Below, one piece after another: positions 51,257 through 60,114 of a DNA stretch of 64,000 nucleotides. Source of the DNA: Sphingobacteriales bacterium 46-32 (GTDB lineage: Bacteria > Bacteroidota > Bacteroidia > Chitinophagales > Chitinophagaceae); contig MKTY01000024.1 in the NCBI GenBank assembly GCA_001898485.1, positions 310,001-374,000 on the forward strand. Reading direction: 5' to 3'. Position numbers and translations under genes: made by a program. Below the pieces are notes generated by a model. It was not told the DNA's origin. It searched no databases and saw only the letters and a program-made list of their open reading frames with translations. Position 1 is the first letter of the stretch. Each line of letters starts with the position of its first letter.

Positions 51257-51667
51257 ATGAACCTCCGTGTTGCAGAACGTACACCCACCATCCTCTTTTT
51301 TGAAGACGAACCCGAATCTGTTTCATCGCTGAAAACGATTATCCAGTCAAGCCTGGCCCCATCCGTAGAGATCAATGCCGTTTCTTCAATAACCAGGGCA
51401 TTGCGGGTTATGCGTGAAGAGAATCCCAGCCTGATTATCGCCAACCTCGAGTTGAGCGGAGCTTTTGATCTGCTGGAGGCAGTACGGCATTCACCTGTGC
51501 CGGTATTGCTCACGATTCATGAATATCCCGAGTCGCTGGCGGCAGTACGTTTTCTGCAATGGGAGTATCTCATTAAGCCATTCCATAGCTCGCTTGTATC
51601 CAGGAAAGTGCAGGAAGTATGGCTTAAACCTGCCGACCAGTTGGATATCCGGTTTGATATGAACTGA
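51257..51667 (+). CDS. Degenerate receiver-domain protein
   Basis: 136 residues from the ATG at 51257 (an in-frame ATG at 51206 is possible). Receiver fold with acidic pocket EDE (16-18), Thr86 (VLLTIHEY) and Lys107 (EYLIKPF). The phosphoacceptor position is Asn63 (LIIANLELSG), not Asp. It has no output domain. It may signal without phosphorylation or act as a decoy; function is unproven. It is divergent from the response regulator gene and has a terminator at 51740. Confidence 0.75.
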   Translation: MNLRVAERTPTILFFEDEPESVSSLKTIIQSSLAPSVEINAVSSITRALRVMREENPSLIIANLELSGAFDLLEAVRHSPVPVLLTIHEYPESLAAVRFLQWEYLIKPFHSSLVSRKVQEVWLKPADQLDIRFDMN

Positions 51668-51739
51668 TCCTGCTAAAAAGAACAGGCTGGTGCTGCTCCA
51701 TTATCTCTTTTTACCATGTGCTGAAAATAAGACCGGTTG

Positions 51740-51768
51740 CCGGCCTGATGATCCGGGCCGGTTTTTTA
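51740..51768 (+). terminator. Terminator of the degenerate receiver gene
   Basis: CCGGCC (51740-51745), 10-base loop, GGCCGG (51756-51761), then TTTTTT. Confidence 0.8.
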
Positions 51769-51806
51769 TTGGCCGGAGGTGAACTGCAATTTTCCGGTTT
51801 ACCTGT

Positions 51807-52145
51807 TCAATTCAGTAAAGTCGTAATCGATTGAACCGACCACTTGTTTTGGGGGATGATCCAGGGACATTGGTGGTCTTTAATGATCTGTATAAGTTCC
51901 CAGGCCTGCCTGCGCATCAGGTCGGTATTGCCGGTTTCTTTTGTGGTTTGAATCTGCAGCCGGGCAATGATTTCTCCATTGGTGGCATATAAGGTCTGAT
52001 CAAACAGTTTTCCTACTACACTGCCTGACCGGCCAAATACGCAATGGCCCAGTATTACACCGGCTACATAGCCTTCCGGAAGGGTAATGATATTGTTATT
52101 TAAATAAGCGATTGCTTTGGCTGATTTATCCAGTAATGCGTTCAT
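51807..52145 (-). CDS. Hypothetical protein
   Basis: 112 residues. No family recognised. The sequence is regular and globular-looking (ATNGEIIARLQIQ, DLMRRQAWELIQIIKDHQCPWIIP), with no signal peptide or membrane segment. It has codon use like its neighbours. It converges with the degenerate receiver gene and stands alone. Confidence 0.6.
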   Translation of the reverse strand: MNALLDKSAKAIAYLNNNIITLPEGYVAGVILGHCVFGRSGSVVGKLFDQTLYATNGEIIARLQIQTTKETGNTDLMRRQAWELIQIIKDHQCPWIIPQNKWSVQSITTLLN

Positions 52146-52386
52146 GCTGCAAATAGAAAAAAATCAAATGATACCGGGCTGTTATGAAAATGTTACCGGC
52201 AATACAGATATGCAAAAAAATCAAAAAGACTGCAGGTGACTCCCGGCTTTTTATGGAATTAATAATTTCTTTTTATTCCGGCAGTTTCCCGGTTTTGCCT
52301 GTATCATAAGTTTGCCTGGCTGATTGATGTCCTGCAAGCTATTCCGTACCTCCTGTTGATTTTTTCTGTCCGTAAAATATTATACA

Positions 52387-52563
52387 ATGAAAAACGCATC
52401 CACCGGCACCATTGTGCTGATCGTTTTGATTAGCCTGGCACTGATTGTCTTGCTGCTGGTCCGCAACTGGCGTGACCGGAAAAAGGAACTGCCTCCTGAA
52501 AATACCGGGGATGAAGTAGGGCAGGGCCGCGGCGATTACCGGCGCCGTCGAAATCGTATTTGA
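52387..52563 (+). CDS. Small membrane protein, 58 residues
   Basis: ATG at 52387, stop at 52561-52563. Residues 7-27 (TIVLIVLISLALIVLLLVRN region) form one membrane helix, followed by a basic, polar tail (RDRKKELPPENTGDEV, YRRRRNRI). The pattern of one helix then charged tail argues for a real gene. No family recognised. About 240 bases upstream hold no gene; AT-rich with no clear promoter box. Confidence 0.55.
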   Translation: MKNASTGTIVLIVLISLALIVLLLVRNWRDRKKELPPENTGDEVGQGRGDYRRRRNRI

Positions 52564-52582
52564 CAATAATTAACAAGGCAGA

Positions 52583-52869
52583 TTAATCACCCGCTGCATT
52601 AATAAGCAGGTCTTCGGTAATGACGCTATCCATAAAACTGATAAAATTGCTCACGGTTACATCGTTTTTTCCGTCAAACTTTTGTTTGGTGATGGTCTTC
52701 AGTAATCTGAAATTGCCCGGGTATAATCCCTGTTTCCATAGTGATCGATATGAATACCCGTTCTGAAGCCAAACTCATCAAATACCTGTTCTGGTTTTAC
52801 GCATTCATCATCTGAAAGCTGAAACAGGCTACCTGTTGTGTATCCGTATTTATAAAAATGAATGCCCAT
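52583..52869 (-). pseudogene. Hypothetical small protein interrupted by a one-base frameshift
   Basis: From an ATG at 52869 the frame reads MGIHFYKYGYTTGSLFQLSD and continues to VFDEFGF, then runs to a TGA at 52699-52701 after 56 residues. A second frame continues as NGYSYRSLWKQGLYPGNFRL and ends DSVITEDLLINAAGD at TAA (52583-52585). The span of 287 bases is 3 x 95 + 2, so one missing base near 52763-52767 (TTCAGAAC) explains it. The joined product would be about 95 residues. No family recognised. Confidence 0.6.
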
Positions 52870-52971
52870 GAGTTTCTTTATCCGGAATAAAATTAATGGT
52901 TCTTTGTAGGGTTAATCTTTATCGGACAGATGAGAGATGTTCGGACGGGGATGAGCCATCAGGAAAAAACA

Positions 52972-52996
52972 AAACCCACTCTGTGGGAGTGGGTTT
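52972..52996 (-). terminator. Terminator of tRNA-Glu
   Basis: AAACCCACTC (52972-52981), loop of 5, GAGTGGGTTT (52987-52996). On the minus strand a T-rich run (TGTTTTTT) follows. Confidence 0.85.
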
Positions 52997-53003
52997 GAGG
53001 GTG

Positions 53004-53075
53004 TAGCCCGTACGGGATTCGAACCCGTATCACCACCGTGAAAGGGTGGTGTCCTAGCCCTTAGACGAACGGGCC
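53004..53075 (-). tRNA. tRNA-Glu (anticodon TTC)
   Basis: 72 bases. Cloverleaf visible on the minus strand: acceptor GGCCCGT/ACGGGCT, D arm, anticodon stem CCACC/GGTGG with loop CTTTCAC (anticodon TTC), and T arm with GGTTCGAATCC. CCA is not encoded. A promoter and a terminator flank it, so it is a single-gene unit. Confidence 0.96.
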
Positions 53076-53125
53076 GTCTTTTGGTAAGACCGGTTTTAAA
53101 ACCAGGCCTTTGTTTTTAGGGAGTG

Positions 53126-53158
53126 CAAAGATAGGGGGAACGTCTATAAACTTCCAAA
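53126..53158 (-). promoter_or_regulatory. Promoter of tRNA-Glu
   Basis: On the minus strand: TTTG (53158-53155), 21 bases, TATCTTTG (53133-53126). Both boxes fit the Bacteroidota consensus. Confidence 0.75.
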
Positions 53159-53263
53159 AAAAAGCAGGAAAATTGATAAAATTCAAAAGCCCCCGCCTCT
53201 TATTACTTAATCCTTAAAACTTGCTACTTCCTCCTGATCTTCTGGCTTTCATGCTAATTTCCG

Positions 53264-53271
53264 TAACTTCG
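53264..53271 (+). promoter_or_regulatory. -7 promoter box of gapA
   Basis: TAACTTCG (TAnnTTYG), 30 bases before the gapA ATG (53302). No -33 box is clear. AGGA lies just before the ATG. Confidence 0.45.
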
Positions 53272-53301
53272 ACCCTCTTAAAAAATCTAAATTATCAGGA
53301 A

Positions 53302-54315
53302 ATGAGCACAGTTAAAGTTGCAATCAACGGTTTTGGGCGGATTGGCCGCCTGGTTTACCGCCAGATCTATAAAATGGAAGGTATTGATGTGGTAGCTATC
53401 AATGACCTTACAAGTCCAAAAGTACTGGCACACCTGCTGAAGTACGATAGCGCTCAGGGCCGCTTTGATGCCGACGTAAAAGCAAAAGAAAACAGCATAG
53501 TGGTCAATGGTGATGAAGTAAAGATATATGCACAGAAGGATCCTGCACAAATTCCCTGGAAAGAGCATGAAGTAGATGTAGTACTTGAGTGTACAGGTTT
53601 CTTTACCGATAAAGATAAAGCAGCTGCACACCTTACAGCCGGTGCCAAACGCGTGGTGATCAGTGCACCTGCAACCGGCGATCTCAAAACGATCGTATAT
53701 AATGTTAACCACAGCATCCTCGATGGCAGCGAAACGATCATCAGCTGTGCTTCCTGCACTACCAACTGCCTGGCGCCAATGGCTCAGGTGCTGGATGAAA
53801 AATTCGGCGTGGTAAATGCTCTTATGACGACCATTCACGCTTACACCAACGATCAGAATACACAGGATGCGCCACACCCCAAAGGTGATCTGCGCCGCGC
53901 CCGTGCAGCCGCACAGAATATTGTGCCTAACAGCACCGGTGCTGCCAAGGCCATCGGCCTGGTTCTGCCCAACCTGAAAGGTAAAATGGACGGCAGTGCC
54001 CAGCGTGTACCCACGCTCACCGGTTCACTCACAGAGGTAACAGCTGTTTTGAACAAAAAAACTTCGGTAGAAGAACTGAATGCGGCCATGAAGGCGGCCA
54101 GCAATGAAAGCTTTGGCTATACAGAGGACGAGATCGTAAGCAGCGATATCATCGGCATCACGTACGGATCACTGTTTGATGCCACCCAGACGCGTGTACA
54201 AACCGTGGGCGATACTCAACTGGTACGTACGGTGTCCTGGTACGACAATGAAATGAGCTATGTAAGTCAGCTGGTACGTACTGTACACTATTTTGCGAAG
54301 CTGATCAGCAAATAA
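53302..54315 (+). CDS. gapA: Glyceraldehyde-3-phosphate dehydrogenase, type I
   Basis: 337 residues from the ATG at 53302 ([16 protein letters not shown]); the open frame extends 27 codons up, across the promoter box. NAD-binding GFGRIG (10-15) with Asp35, which favours NAD over NADP. Catalytic Cys152 in [12 protein letters not shown] and His179 in [11 protein letters not shown]-terminal [14 protein letters not shown]. Oxidises glyceraldehyde 3-phosphate in glycolysis. pgk follows after a possible terminator and a short repeat. Confidence 0.97.
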   Translation: MSTVKVAINGFGRIGRLVYRQIYKMEGIDVVAINDLTSPKVLAHLLKYDSAQGRFDADVKAKENSIVVNGDEVKIYAQKDPAQIPWKEHEVDVVLECTGFFTDKDKAAAHLTAGAKRVVISAPATGDLKTIVYNVNHSILDGSETIISCASCTTNCLAPMAQVLDEKFGVVNALMTTIHAYTNDQNTQDAPHPKGDLRRARAAAQNIVPNSTGAAKAIGLVLPNLKGKMDGSAQRVPTLTGSLTEVTAVLNKKTSVEELNAAMKAASNESFGYTEDEIVSSDIIGITYGSLFDATQTRVQTVGDTQLVRTVSWYDNEMSYVSQLVRTVHYFAKLISK

Positions 54316-54329
54316 TTGTTCACCCAGCG

Positions 54330-54398
54330 GGGTGATCAGGTGTCAAAGAGACTCACTGCAATTTGGCGGTGACTTCCCTTACCCGATCACCCTTTTTC
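54330..54398 (+). terminator. Possible terminator between gapA and pgk
   Basis: GGGTGATC (54330-54337) pairs with GATCACCC (54385-54392), followed by TTTTT. The 47-base loop is long, so it may be partial. Confidence 0.45.
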
Positions 54399-54407
54399 TT
54401 TACAGAC

Positions 54408-54442
54408 CATCAGCACATCTTCAAATTTTCAAATCTTCAACT
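54408..54442 (+). repeat. Short mosaic repeat between gapA and pgk
   Basis: CAGCACATCTTCAAATTTTC followed by AAATCTTCAA: GTGCTGATG-type and GATTTGAA-type units in reverse complement. This is a small relative of the blocks at 11553 and 16231, ending 6 bases before the pgk ATG. Confidence 0.7.
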
Positions 54443-54447
54443 AGCAT

Positions 54448-55644
54448 ATGAGTTCTTTCAGCTCTCATAATTTTAAAGGCCAGAAAGCCCTGATACGGGT
54501 CGATTTTAATGTGCCCCTCAACGACAAGTTTGAGATCACCGACGATACCCGTATGACGGCTGCGTTGCCAACTATCCGTAAAATACTGGAGGATGGCGGC
54601 AGTGTTATTCTGATGTCGCACCTGGGGCGTCCTAAAGAAGGTCCCACCGATAAATACTCTTTGCGCCACCTGCAGGCTCATCTCTCAGCACTGCTCGGCG
54701 GTAAAGCCGTAGCCTTTGCCGATGACTGCATTGGCGAGTCGGCTGTGAAGGCTGCCGCTGCTCTGCAGCCAGGTGATGTACTGCTGCTCGAGAACCTCCG
54801 GTTTTATAAAGAGGAAGAAAAAGGTAACCCCGAGTTTGCAGGCAAACTGGCTAAGCTTGGCGATGTATGGGTAAATGATGCATTCGGTACGGCTCACCGC
54901 GCTCACGCATCCACCGCAGTAATCGCGCAGTTCTTTCCAGCCGAAAAAAGATTCTTTGGTCTGTTGATGGAAGGTGAAGTTGCCAGCGCAGAACGTGTAT
55001 TACATCAGGCAGAAAAACCTTTTGTAGCGATCATTGGCGGCGCTAAAGTGAGCGATAAGATTCTGATCATCGAAAACCTGCTGGAGCGTGCTACCGATAT
55101 TATTATTGGTGGTGGTATGGCCTATACATTTATGAAAGCCACCGGCGGAAAGATCGGGGCGTCTTTATGCGAAGAAGACCGGCTTGATACAGCCTTAGAC
55201 TTGCTCAGGAAAGCAGAAGCTAAAGGCGTTTGTATTCATCTGCCTTCTGACTCAATTATCGCAGATAAATTTGCTGCAGACGCCAACACGTCTGTATCCC
55301 CCAGCAACCATATTCCCGATGGCTGGATGGGACTTGATATCGGTGCCAATGCGGTCGAACAGTTTAGCAACGTGATCAGCCGCTCAAAAACTATTCTCTG
55401 GAATGGTCCGATGGGTGTGTTTGAAATGGCCAAATTCCAGCACGGCACAAAAGCAGTAGCCACCGCAATAGCGACTGCCACCCAGCACGGAGCCTTTTCG
55501 CTGGTAGGTGGCGGAGATTCTGTAGCTGCTGTAAATCAATTTGGGTTTGCTGATAAAGTAAGTTATGTATCCACCGGCGGAGGTGCTATGCTCGAGTATT
55601 TTGAAGGAAAAACCCTTCCGGGTATAGCAGCAGTAAAGAGCTGA
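54448..55644 (+). CDS. pgk: Phosphoglycerate kinase
   Basis: 398 residues. N-terminal RVDFNVPL (22-29), SHLGRPKEG substrate loop (about 59-67), hinge GGAKVSDKI (about 205-213), [10 protein letters not shown] and nucleotide-binding GGGDSVAAV (about 362-370). Makes ATP from 1,3-bisphosphoglycerate. It lies directly downstream of gapA, so the two steps of glycolysis are encoded together. Confidence 0.97.
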   Translation: MSSFSSHNFKGQKALIRVDFNVPLNDKFEITDDTRMTAALPTIRKILEDGGSVILMSHLGRPKEGPTDKYSLRHLQAHLSALLGGKAVAFADDCIGESAVKAAAALQPGDVLLLENLRFYKEEEKGNPEFAGKLAKLGDVWVNDAFGTAHRAHASTAVIAQFFPAEKRFFGLLMEGEVASAERVLHQAEKPFVAIIGGAKVSDKILIIENLLERATDIIIGGGMAYTFMKATGGKIGASLCEEDRLDTALDLLRKAEAKGVCIHLPSDSIIADKFAADANTSVSPSNHIPDGWMGLDIGANAVEQFSNVISRSKTILWNGPMGVFEMAKFQHGTKAVATAIATATQHGAFSLVGGGDSVAAVNQFGFADKVSYVSTGGGAMLEYFEGKTLPGIAAVKS

Positions 55645-55664
55645 TTTTAATGACCATTACTATA

Positions 55665-55702
55665 ATCCCTGCAGTTAATCCAATAGCTGCAGGGATATTT
55701 GT
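55665..55702 (+). terminator. Terminator of pgk
   Basis: ATCCCTGCAG (55665-55674), 12-base loop, CTGCAGGGAT (55687-55696), then ATTTGTTT. It starts 20 bases after the stop. Confidence 0.8.
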
Positions 55703-55758
55703 TTATAATATGTAAGGGTAATTTTGGATATTTGCTGTGAACACCAAATACCTCATAT

Positions 55759-56406
55759 ATGAGAATTCGCAGACTTATTCCGGCCCTGGCCCTTCTCTCC
55801 CTCCTGGCATCCTGCCAGAAAGAACTTGGTTTTGTTGAAGATGCAGAGAATAATGGCAATAACGGCAACAACCCCGGAGGAAATATAGATGTGATAGGTA
55901 ACTGGAAATTTGCAGGTACAACCGCAGTTAACAGCACAACAGCATCTTTCACAGAAGATGGTGAAGTAAACCGCATTGAATCTGTTCTGGAATATGGCAG
56001 CACAGACCCCGGCGGAACACTTACTTTTACCAGCAATCAGATGACAACAAGGGGCATTACATTTAATATCGACGGCGTTATGCGTACTAAGTATACTGTT
56101 GGCGGGGTGGTAGTGATGGAGCAGGAAGATGATGTTAATGTGTTTACTCCTCCCAGCGATGGTCAGACCAGCTATGTCAGAAACAGCTCCGATTCCCTGA
56201 CGGCCGATCAGCCTCCTTTTGAATTTCCCACGGGACCTGGTACAGGAGTACCTGTTACGAATGCTAAAATTGGTATGAAACTCCGTATGAGCAATGATAC
56301 TTTGTACACACGGATAAGAATGGTAACATCTGTAACCGTTCCGGATCCGGATACTCCAACAACCATGCAGATCAACGTCAATGCCGAATACGCCTGGGTG
56401 AAATAG
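55759..56406 (+). CDS. Hypothetical lipoprotein
   Basis: 215 residues. Lipoprotein signal MRIRRLIPALALLSLLASC (lipidated Cys19), then an Asn/Gly linker (EDAENNGNNGNNPGGN) and a beta-rich domain (IGNWKFAGTTAVNSTTASF, GGTLTFTSNQMTTRGITFNIDG) that resembles lipocalin-like proteins of this phylum. Function unknown. The sugar dehydrogenase gene converges on it with only 10 bases between. Confidence 0.75.
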   Translation: MRIRRLIPALALLSLLASCQKELGFVEDAENNGNNGNNPGGNIDVIGNWKFAGTTAVNSTTASFTEDGEVNRIESVLEYGSTDPGGTLTFTSNQMTTRGITFNIDGVMRTKYTVGGVVVMEQEDDVNVFTPPSDGQTSYVRNSSDSLTADQPPFEFPTGPGTGVPVTNAKIGMKLRMSNDTLYTRIRMVTSVTVPDPDTPTTMQINVNAEYAWVK

Positions 56407-56416
56407 TAAAGCATCT

Positions 56417-57535
56417 TTAGTTGCCCGCCGGCCTGATCTCTACCAGCACGTCGGCATTACCACCATTGCTGGTGCATACATACACTTTTCCGGCAGGCGA
56501 AATACAAATGTCGCGGAGGCGACCATAATTGCCATTCAGATAAGTGGCACTACTGTCAATAGCACTCCCTGTAGCATTTAGCTTTAGCTGATACAGCCGT
56601 TGGTTTTTTAAGGTAGCCAGCAACAGCGAATTTTTCCATTGCGGTATCAGGTCGTGCTGGTAATAATCCAGGCCGGCTGTGGCAATTGTAGGAGTCCAGG
56701 CAATTATGGGCTCTGCTACGTTCTGGCTGCTGCAAAAAGACGACTCACTGCTTTCATCACAAAATCCTTCTACATTGGGCCATCCGTAATTGCGGCCTTT
56801 TTCAATGATATTTATTTCGTCGTTACTGCTGGGGCCATGTTCCGAGCTATACAGCCGGCCATTGGCATACACCAGTCCCTGCGGATTGCGATGCCCCCAG
56901 GACCAGTACGGATTGCCCGGTTGCGGATTGTCTGCCGGTATGCTGCCATCAAGGTTCAACCGGAGAATTTTTCCATTAGGGGAACTGATTGTTTGAGCCA
57001 GGCTGGTATTGGAGGCATCGCCGGTGCTGATAAATAGTTTATCGCCCACAATCAACAGGCGGCTGCCATTGTGAATACCCGCAGCTGCAATATCATCCAG
57101 CAGGGGGGCAGGATTGCCCAGCGTTTGGTTACTGCTGTTATAGGTATAACGCACCAGCTTCTCCCGGTAATTGCCGCCATTCATATAGTTGTAGATCACA
57201 TACACATATGGAGTGGAGCTAAAAGAAGGATGAAGCGCCATACCCAGCAAACCGCCTTCGCCATTACTCACTACATCGCTGATGGTAATAAGTGTGCTGC
57301 GATTGCCGGTTTGCGGATCAAAGCGGCTGATACGTCCGCCGCGCTCTGTCATCCAGATATGATCGTCCGGCCCCCAGAGTATTTCCCACGGAAGCTGCAG
57401 GTTACCGGCTACCACACTGTCGCGCAAAGGTACCTGGCCAACCGGAGCAGGATTGTTGTTCGATTTGCTGCAGTATACGCCGGTCAGTAACGAAAGGCCG
57501 AGTAAGAAACCCAGGGTTTTGAGCGAGCCATACAT
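56417..57535 (-). CDS. PQQ-dependent sugar dehydrogenase-type protein
   Basis: 372 residues from the ATG at 57535 (MYGSLKTLGFLLGLSLL); an in-frame ATG at 57586 adds an odd leader. A six-bladed propeller of the soluble glucose/aldose dehydrogenase type: LQLPWEILWGPDDHIWMTERGGRI (about 43-66), GLLGMALHPSF, WSWGHRNPQGLVYANGRLYSSEHGPSSNDEINIIEKGRNYGWPNVEG (about 225-270). It would oxidise a sugar in the periplasm if PQQ is available. Whether this organism makes PQQ cannot be seen here. Confidence 0.85.
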   Translation of the reverse strand: MYGSLKTLGFLLGLSLLTGVYCSKSNNNPAPVGQVPLRDSVVAGNLQLPWEILWGPDDHIWMTERGGRISRFDPQTGNRSTLITISDVVSNGEGGLLGMALHPSFSSTPYVYVIYNYMNGGNYREKLVRYTYNSSNQTLGNPAPLLDDIAAAGIHNGSRLLIVGDKLFISTGDASNTSLAQTISSPNGKILRLNLDGSIPADNPQPGNPYWSWGHRNPQGLVYANGRLYSSEHGPSSNDEINIIEKGRNYGWPNVEGFCDESSESSFCSSQNVAEPIIAWTPTIATAGLDYYQHDLIPQWKNSLLLATLKNQRLYQLKLNATGSAIDSSATYLNGNYGRLRDICISPAGKVYVCTSNGGNADVLVEIRPAGN

Positions 57536-57684
57536 AAGTGTCAGTTGTAGAAAAGTTGGTTCCAAAATCATGCCGCAGAGGTACATTTTTGCGTGTTTAC
57601 CGACAACTGCACTTGATATACCGAAAAATTACCGGGACGAACTACGAAAAACGGTAATTTTAATTTTATCAAAAATACTACACC

Positions 57685-58278
57685 ATGAAAGGAGTCAAAA
57701 ATCTCGGGATCTTAATTGTTGTTGCCATACTGCTCATCTTTGGCGTTTGGGGCTGCTCTGGCTATAATGGCCTGGTAAAACAGGACGAAACAGTGAAGCA
57801 GGCCTGGAACGACGTGAATACAGAATATCAAAAACGTGCAGACCTGGTAGAGAACCTGGTAAATACAGTAAAAGGTGCGGCTAATTTTGAACAGGAAACA
57901 CTGACCAAACTGGTAGAAGCACGTGCCAAAGCCACTTCGATCAATCTTACGGCCGATCAGCTGACTCCGGAGAATATGGCTAAGTTTCAGGAAGCACAAA
58001 GCCAGATGTCTGGTGCGCTGAGCCGCCTGCTGGCGGTTGTGGAGAACTATCCTGACCTGAAAGCCAACCAGAATTTTTTGAAATTAATGGACCAAAATGA
58101 ATCCATAGAAAATGATATCAGGAACTCTCGCCGGACTTTCAATGAAGCGATCAACGGGTATAATACAAAAGTGCGTTCTTTTCCCATGAATCTGCTTTCC
58201 GGCATGTTTGGCTTCAAAGCCAAAGAAGGTTTCAAGGCCGATGAAGGTGCGGAAAAAGCCCCCAAGGTTCAGTTTTAA
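57685..58278 (+). CDS. LemA family protein (first of two)
   Basis: 197 residues. N-terminal membrane segment (about 8-25) then a long helical bundle with the LemA signature YNGLVKQDETVKQAWNDV (about 28-45) and YQKRADLVENLVNTVKG. The C-terminus SGMFGFKAKEGFKADEGAEKAPKVQF matches the second copy. LemA proteins are membrane-anchored with unclear function. A paralogue starts 9 bases downstream, followed by two TPM-domain genes. Confidence 0.93.
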   Translation: MKGVKNLGILIVVAILLIFGVWGCSGYNGLVKQDETVKQAWNDVNTEYQKRADLVENLVNTVKGAANFEQETLTKLVEARAKATSINLTADQLTPENMAKFQEAQSQMSGALSRLLAVVENYPDLKANQNFLKLMDQNESIENDIRNSRRTFNEAINGYNTKVRSFPMNLLSGMFGFKAKEGFKADEGAEKAPKVQF

Positions 58279-58287
58279 TCCAACAGC

Positions 58288-58875
58288 ATGCGATCAAAAA
58301 AATCAGTTTACCTGCTCATAGCGGGAGTCGTAGTACTGTTGCTGATCTATGTGGCGGTGGCTTACAATGGGCTTGTTAAGAAAGAAGAACGCGTCAATCA
58401 GCAATGGGCTGAAGTACAAAGTACCTATCAGCGCCGGCTCGATCTGATTCCCAACCTGGTCAATGTGGTAAAAGGCGTATCAGATTTTGAACAGGGCACG
58501 CTTGAAGAGATTGCTGCTGCCCGTGCCAAAGCATTGAGCGGATTGCAGTCAACCACCGTAAACGGACAAAATTATGCCGAACAAACAAGACTGCAGGATT
58601 CGCTGGCAGCATCAGTTAACCGCTTGATAGTAGTGGTGGAAAAATATCCGGTACTGAAGGCGACAAAGGCTTATTCGGCTTTGCAGACGCAACTGGATGG
58701 GACAGAACGTCGAATTAAAGTAGCAAGGCAGGATTTCAATGCAGCTGTAGCGGAGTACAATATTTCTGTTCGCAGTAGCATGACCGGCCTGGTCGCCCGT
58801 TTGTTTGGATTTAAGGTAAAAGAAGGTTTTACCGCCGATGCCGGATCGGATAAAGCCGTTGAGATAAAATTTTAA
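58288..58875 (+). CDS. LemA family protein (second of two)
   Basis: 195 residues, a paralogue of the preceding gene. Membrane helix (about 7-24), YNGLVKKEERVNQQWAEVQSTYQRRLDLIPNLVNVVKG (about 27-63), and a C-terminus ARLFGFKVKEGFTADAGSDKAVEIKF. The copies have diverged clearly, so the duplication is not recent. The TPM gene starts 9 bases downstream. Confidence 0.93.
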   Translation: MRSKKSVYLLIAGVVVLLLIYVAVAYNGLVKKEERVNQQWAEVQSTYQRRLDLIPNLVNVVKGVSDFEQGTLEEIAAARAKALSGLQSTTVNGQNYAEQTRLQDSLAASVNRLIVVVEKYPVLKATKAYSALQTQLDGTERRIKVARQDFNAAVAEYNISVRSSMTGLVARLFGFKVKEGFTADAGSDKAVEIKF

Positions 58876-58884
58876 ATACAGCCA

Positions 58885-59340
58885 GTGTTTTCCTTTTCCC
58901 GAAAAAGAAAATTTTTCAGCGATGCAGAACAGGCACTTATCCTGAATGCCATCCGCGAAGCCGAGACACGCACAAGTGGTGAGGTAAGAGTGTTTATAGA
59001 AAGCCGTTGCCGCTTTATGGACGCTATTGACCGGGCTGCCGAAGTATTCTTCCGCCTCGAAATGGATGAAACGGCCGATCGGAATGCCGTGCTTGTATAT
59101 GTAGCAGTAAAAGATCACCAGATGGCGGTATTTGGTGATAAAGGCATTCATGAACGTGTTGGGGCCGATTTCTGGAATGCAGAGATTGCCAGAATGATGG
59201 AGATCTTTAATAAAGACAATATCGCTCAGGGCATTGCCGCCTGCGTGGAAGATATTGGCCGGGCACTGCATCAGCATTTCCCTTACGATCGCGATACCGA
59301 TAAGAATGAATTACCCGACGACATAGTTTTCGGAAAATGA
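58885..59340 (+). CDS. TPM-domain protein, short form (no signal peptide)
   Basis: 151 residues starting with GTG (58885); no ATG fits the conserved start. TPM phosphatase-like domain: FFSDAEQALILNAIREAETRTSGEVRVFIESRC (10-42), then DRNAVLVYVAVKDHQMAVFGDKGIHERVG (about 65-93). No signal peptide or membrane helix, so it is probably cytoplasmic or on the membrane surface with LemA. It overlaps the next gene by 4 bases. Confidence 0.87.
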   Translation: MFSFSRKRKFFSDAEQALILNAIREAETRTSGEVRVFIESRCRFMDAIDRAAEVFFRLEMDETADRNAVLVYVAVKDHQMAVFGDKGIHERVGADFWNAEIARMMEIFNKDNIAQGIAACVEDIGRALHQHFPYDRDTDKNELPDDIVFGK

Positions 59341-60110
59341 TTTTCATGAAAAAAATTTTACTGATATGTTTTCTCCTGGTCAGCCTGGGCAGCTTTGCCC
59401 AGATTGAAAAGGCTATTCCCGAAAAGCCCAATCCTCCGCGCCTTGTCAATGTTTTTGTTCCCGGATTTCTCACCGCAGAGCAAACAGCTGCGCTGGAAGC
59501 CAAGCTGATCGCATACGATGACAGTACCTCCAACCAGATCGCTATCGTAGTAGTGGATGATCTCAAGGGGTATAGCGCGGGCGATTATGCTACAGCCCTT
59601 GGCCGTAAATGGGGAGTGGGCAATAAAAATTTCGACAATGGCGTGGTGCTGCTGGTGTCAACCGGCGGTGGCGACGGCAATCGGGATGCATTTATCGCGC
59701 CCGGCTATGGCCTCGAAGGGCGTATTACCGACCTGCTGGCCCAATCCATTGTAGACAATGAAATGATTCCCGATTTTAAAGCGGGCAATTATTATCGCGG
59801 ACTCGACCAGGCTGTAGATGCTATCATAAAAGCAGCCGAAGGAAGATATAAAGCGCCTGCCGGTTATGGCAGCCGAAAAGGAAAAGGAGTGAGTCCACTG
59901 CTGGTCATTATTCTCGTGATTGTGCTGGTTGCGCTCTTCAGTGGCGGCGGTGGTGGTGGTGGATACATGTCGCGCCGTGGTTACCGTGGCTGGACTGGCG
60001 GATGGATAGGTGGCGGCGGTGGTGGCTGGTCAGGAGGAGGAGGCGGAGGAGGTTTTGGTGGTTTCGGCGGCGGCGGCTTTGGTGGCGGCGGAGCAGGAGG
60101 GAAATGGTAG
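59337..60110 (+). CDS. TPM-domain protein with Gly-rich C-terminus (membrane-anchored)
   Basis: 257 residues (a second Met three codons later is equally plausible as start). Signal peptide ending FAQ (about 22), TPM domain (about 35-180, VNVFVPGFLTAEQTAALEAKL, SNQIAIVVVDDLKGYSAGDYATALGRKWGVG, VLLVSTGGGDGNRDAFIAPGYGLEG), a membrane helix (LLVIILVIVLVALFSG) and a Gly/Trp-rich tail (GGGGGGYMSRRG, then GGFGGGGAGGKW). TPM proteins of this form occur next to lemA in many bacteria. The TPM domain would face the periplasm. Confidence 0.9.
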   Translation: MIFMKKILLICFLLVSLGSFAQIEKAIPEKPNPPRLVNVFVPGFLTAEQTAALEAKLIAYDDSTSNQIAIVVVDDLKGYSAGDYATALGRKWGVGNKNFDNGVVLLVSTGGGDGNRDAFIAPGYGLEGRITDLLAQSIVDNEMIPDFKAGNYYRGLDQAVDAIIKAAEGRYKAPAGYGSRKGKGVSPLLVIILVIVLVALFSGGGGGGGYMSRRGYRGWTGGWIGGGGGGWSGGGGGGGFGGFGGGGFGGGGAGGKW

Positions 60111-60114
60111 GAGG

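Noticed and set aside
54330-54442. Riboswitch between gapA and pgk
   Set aside because: The region holds a long-loop terminator-like stem and a mosaic repeat, with no recognised aptamer core.
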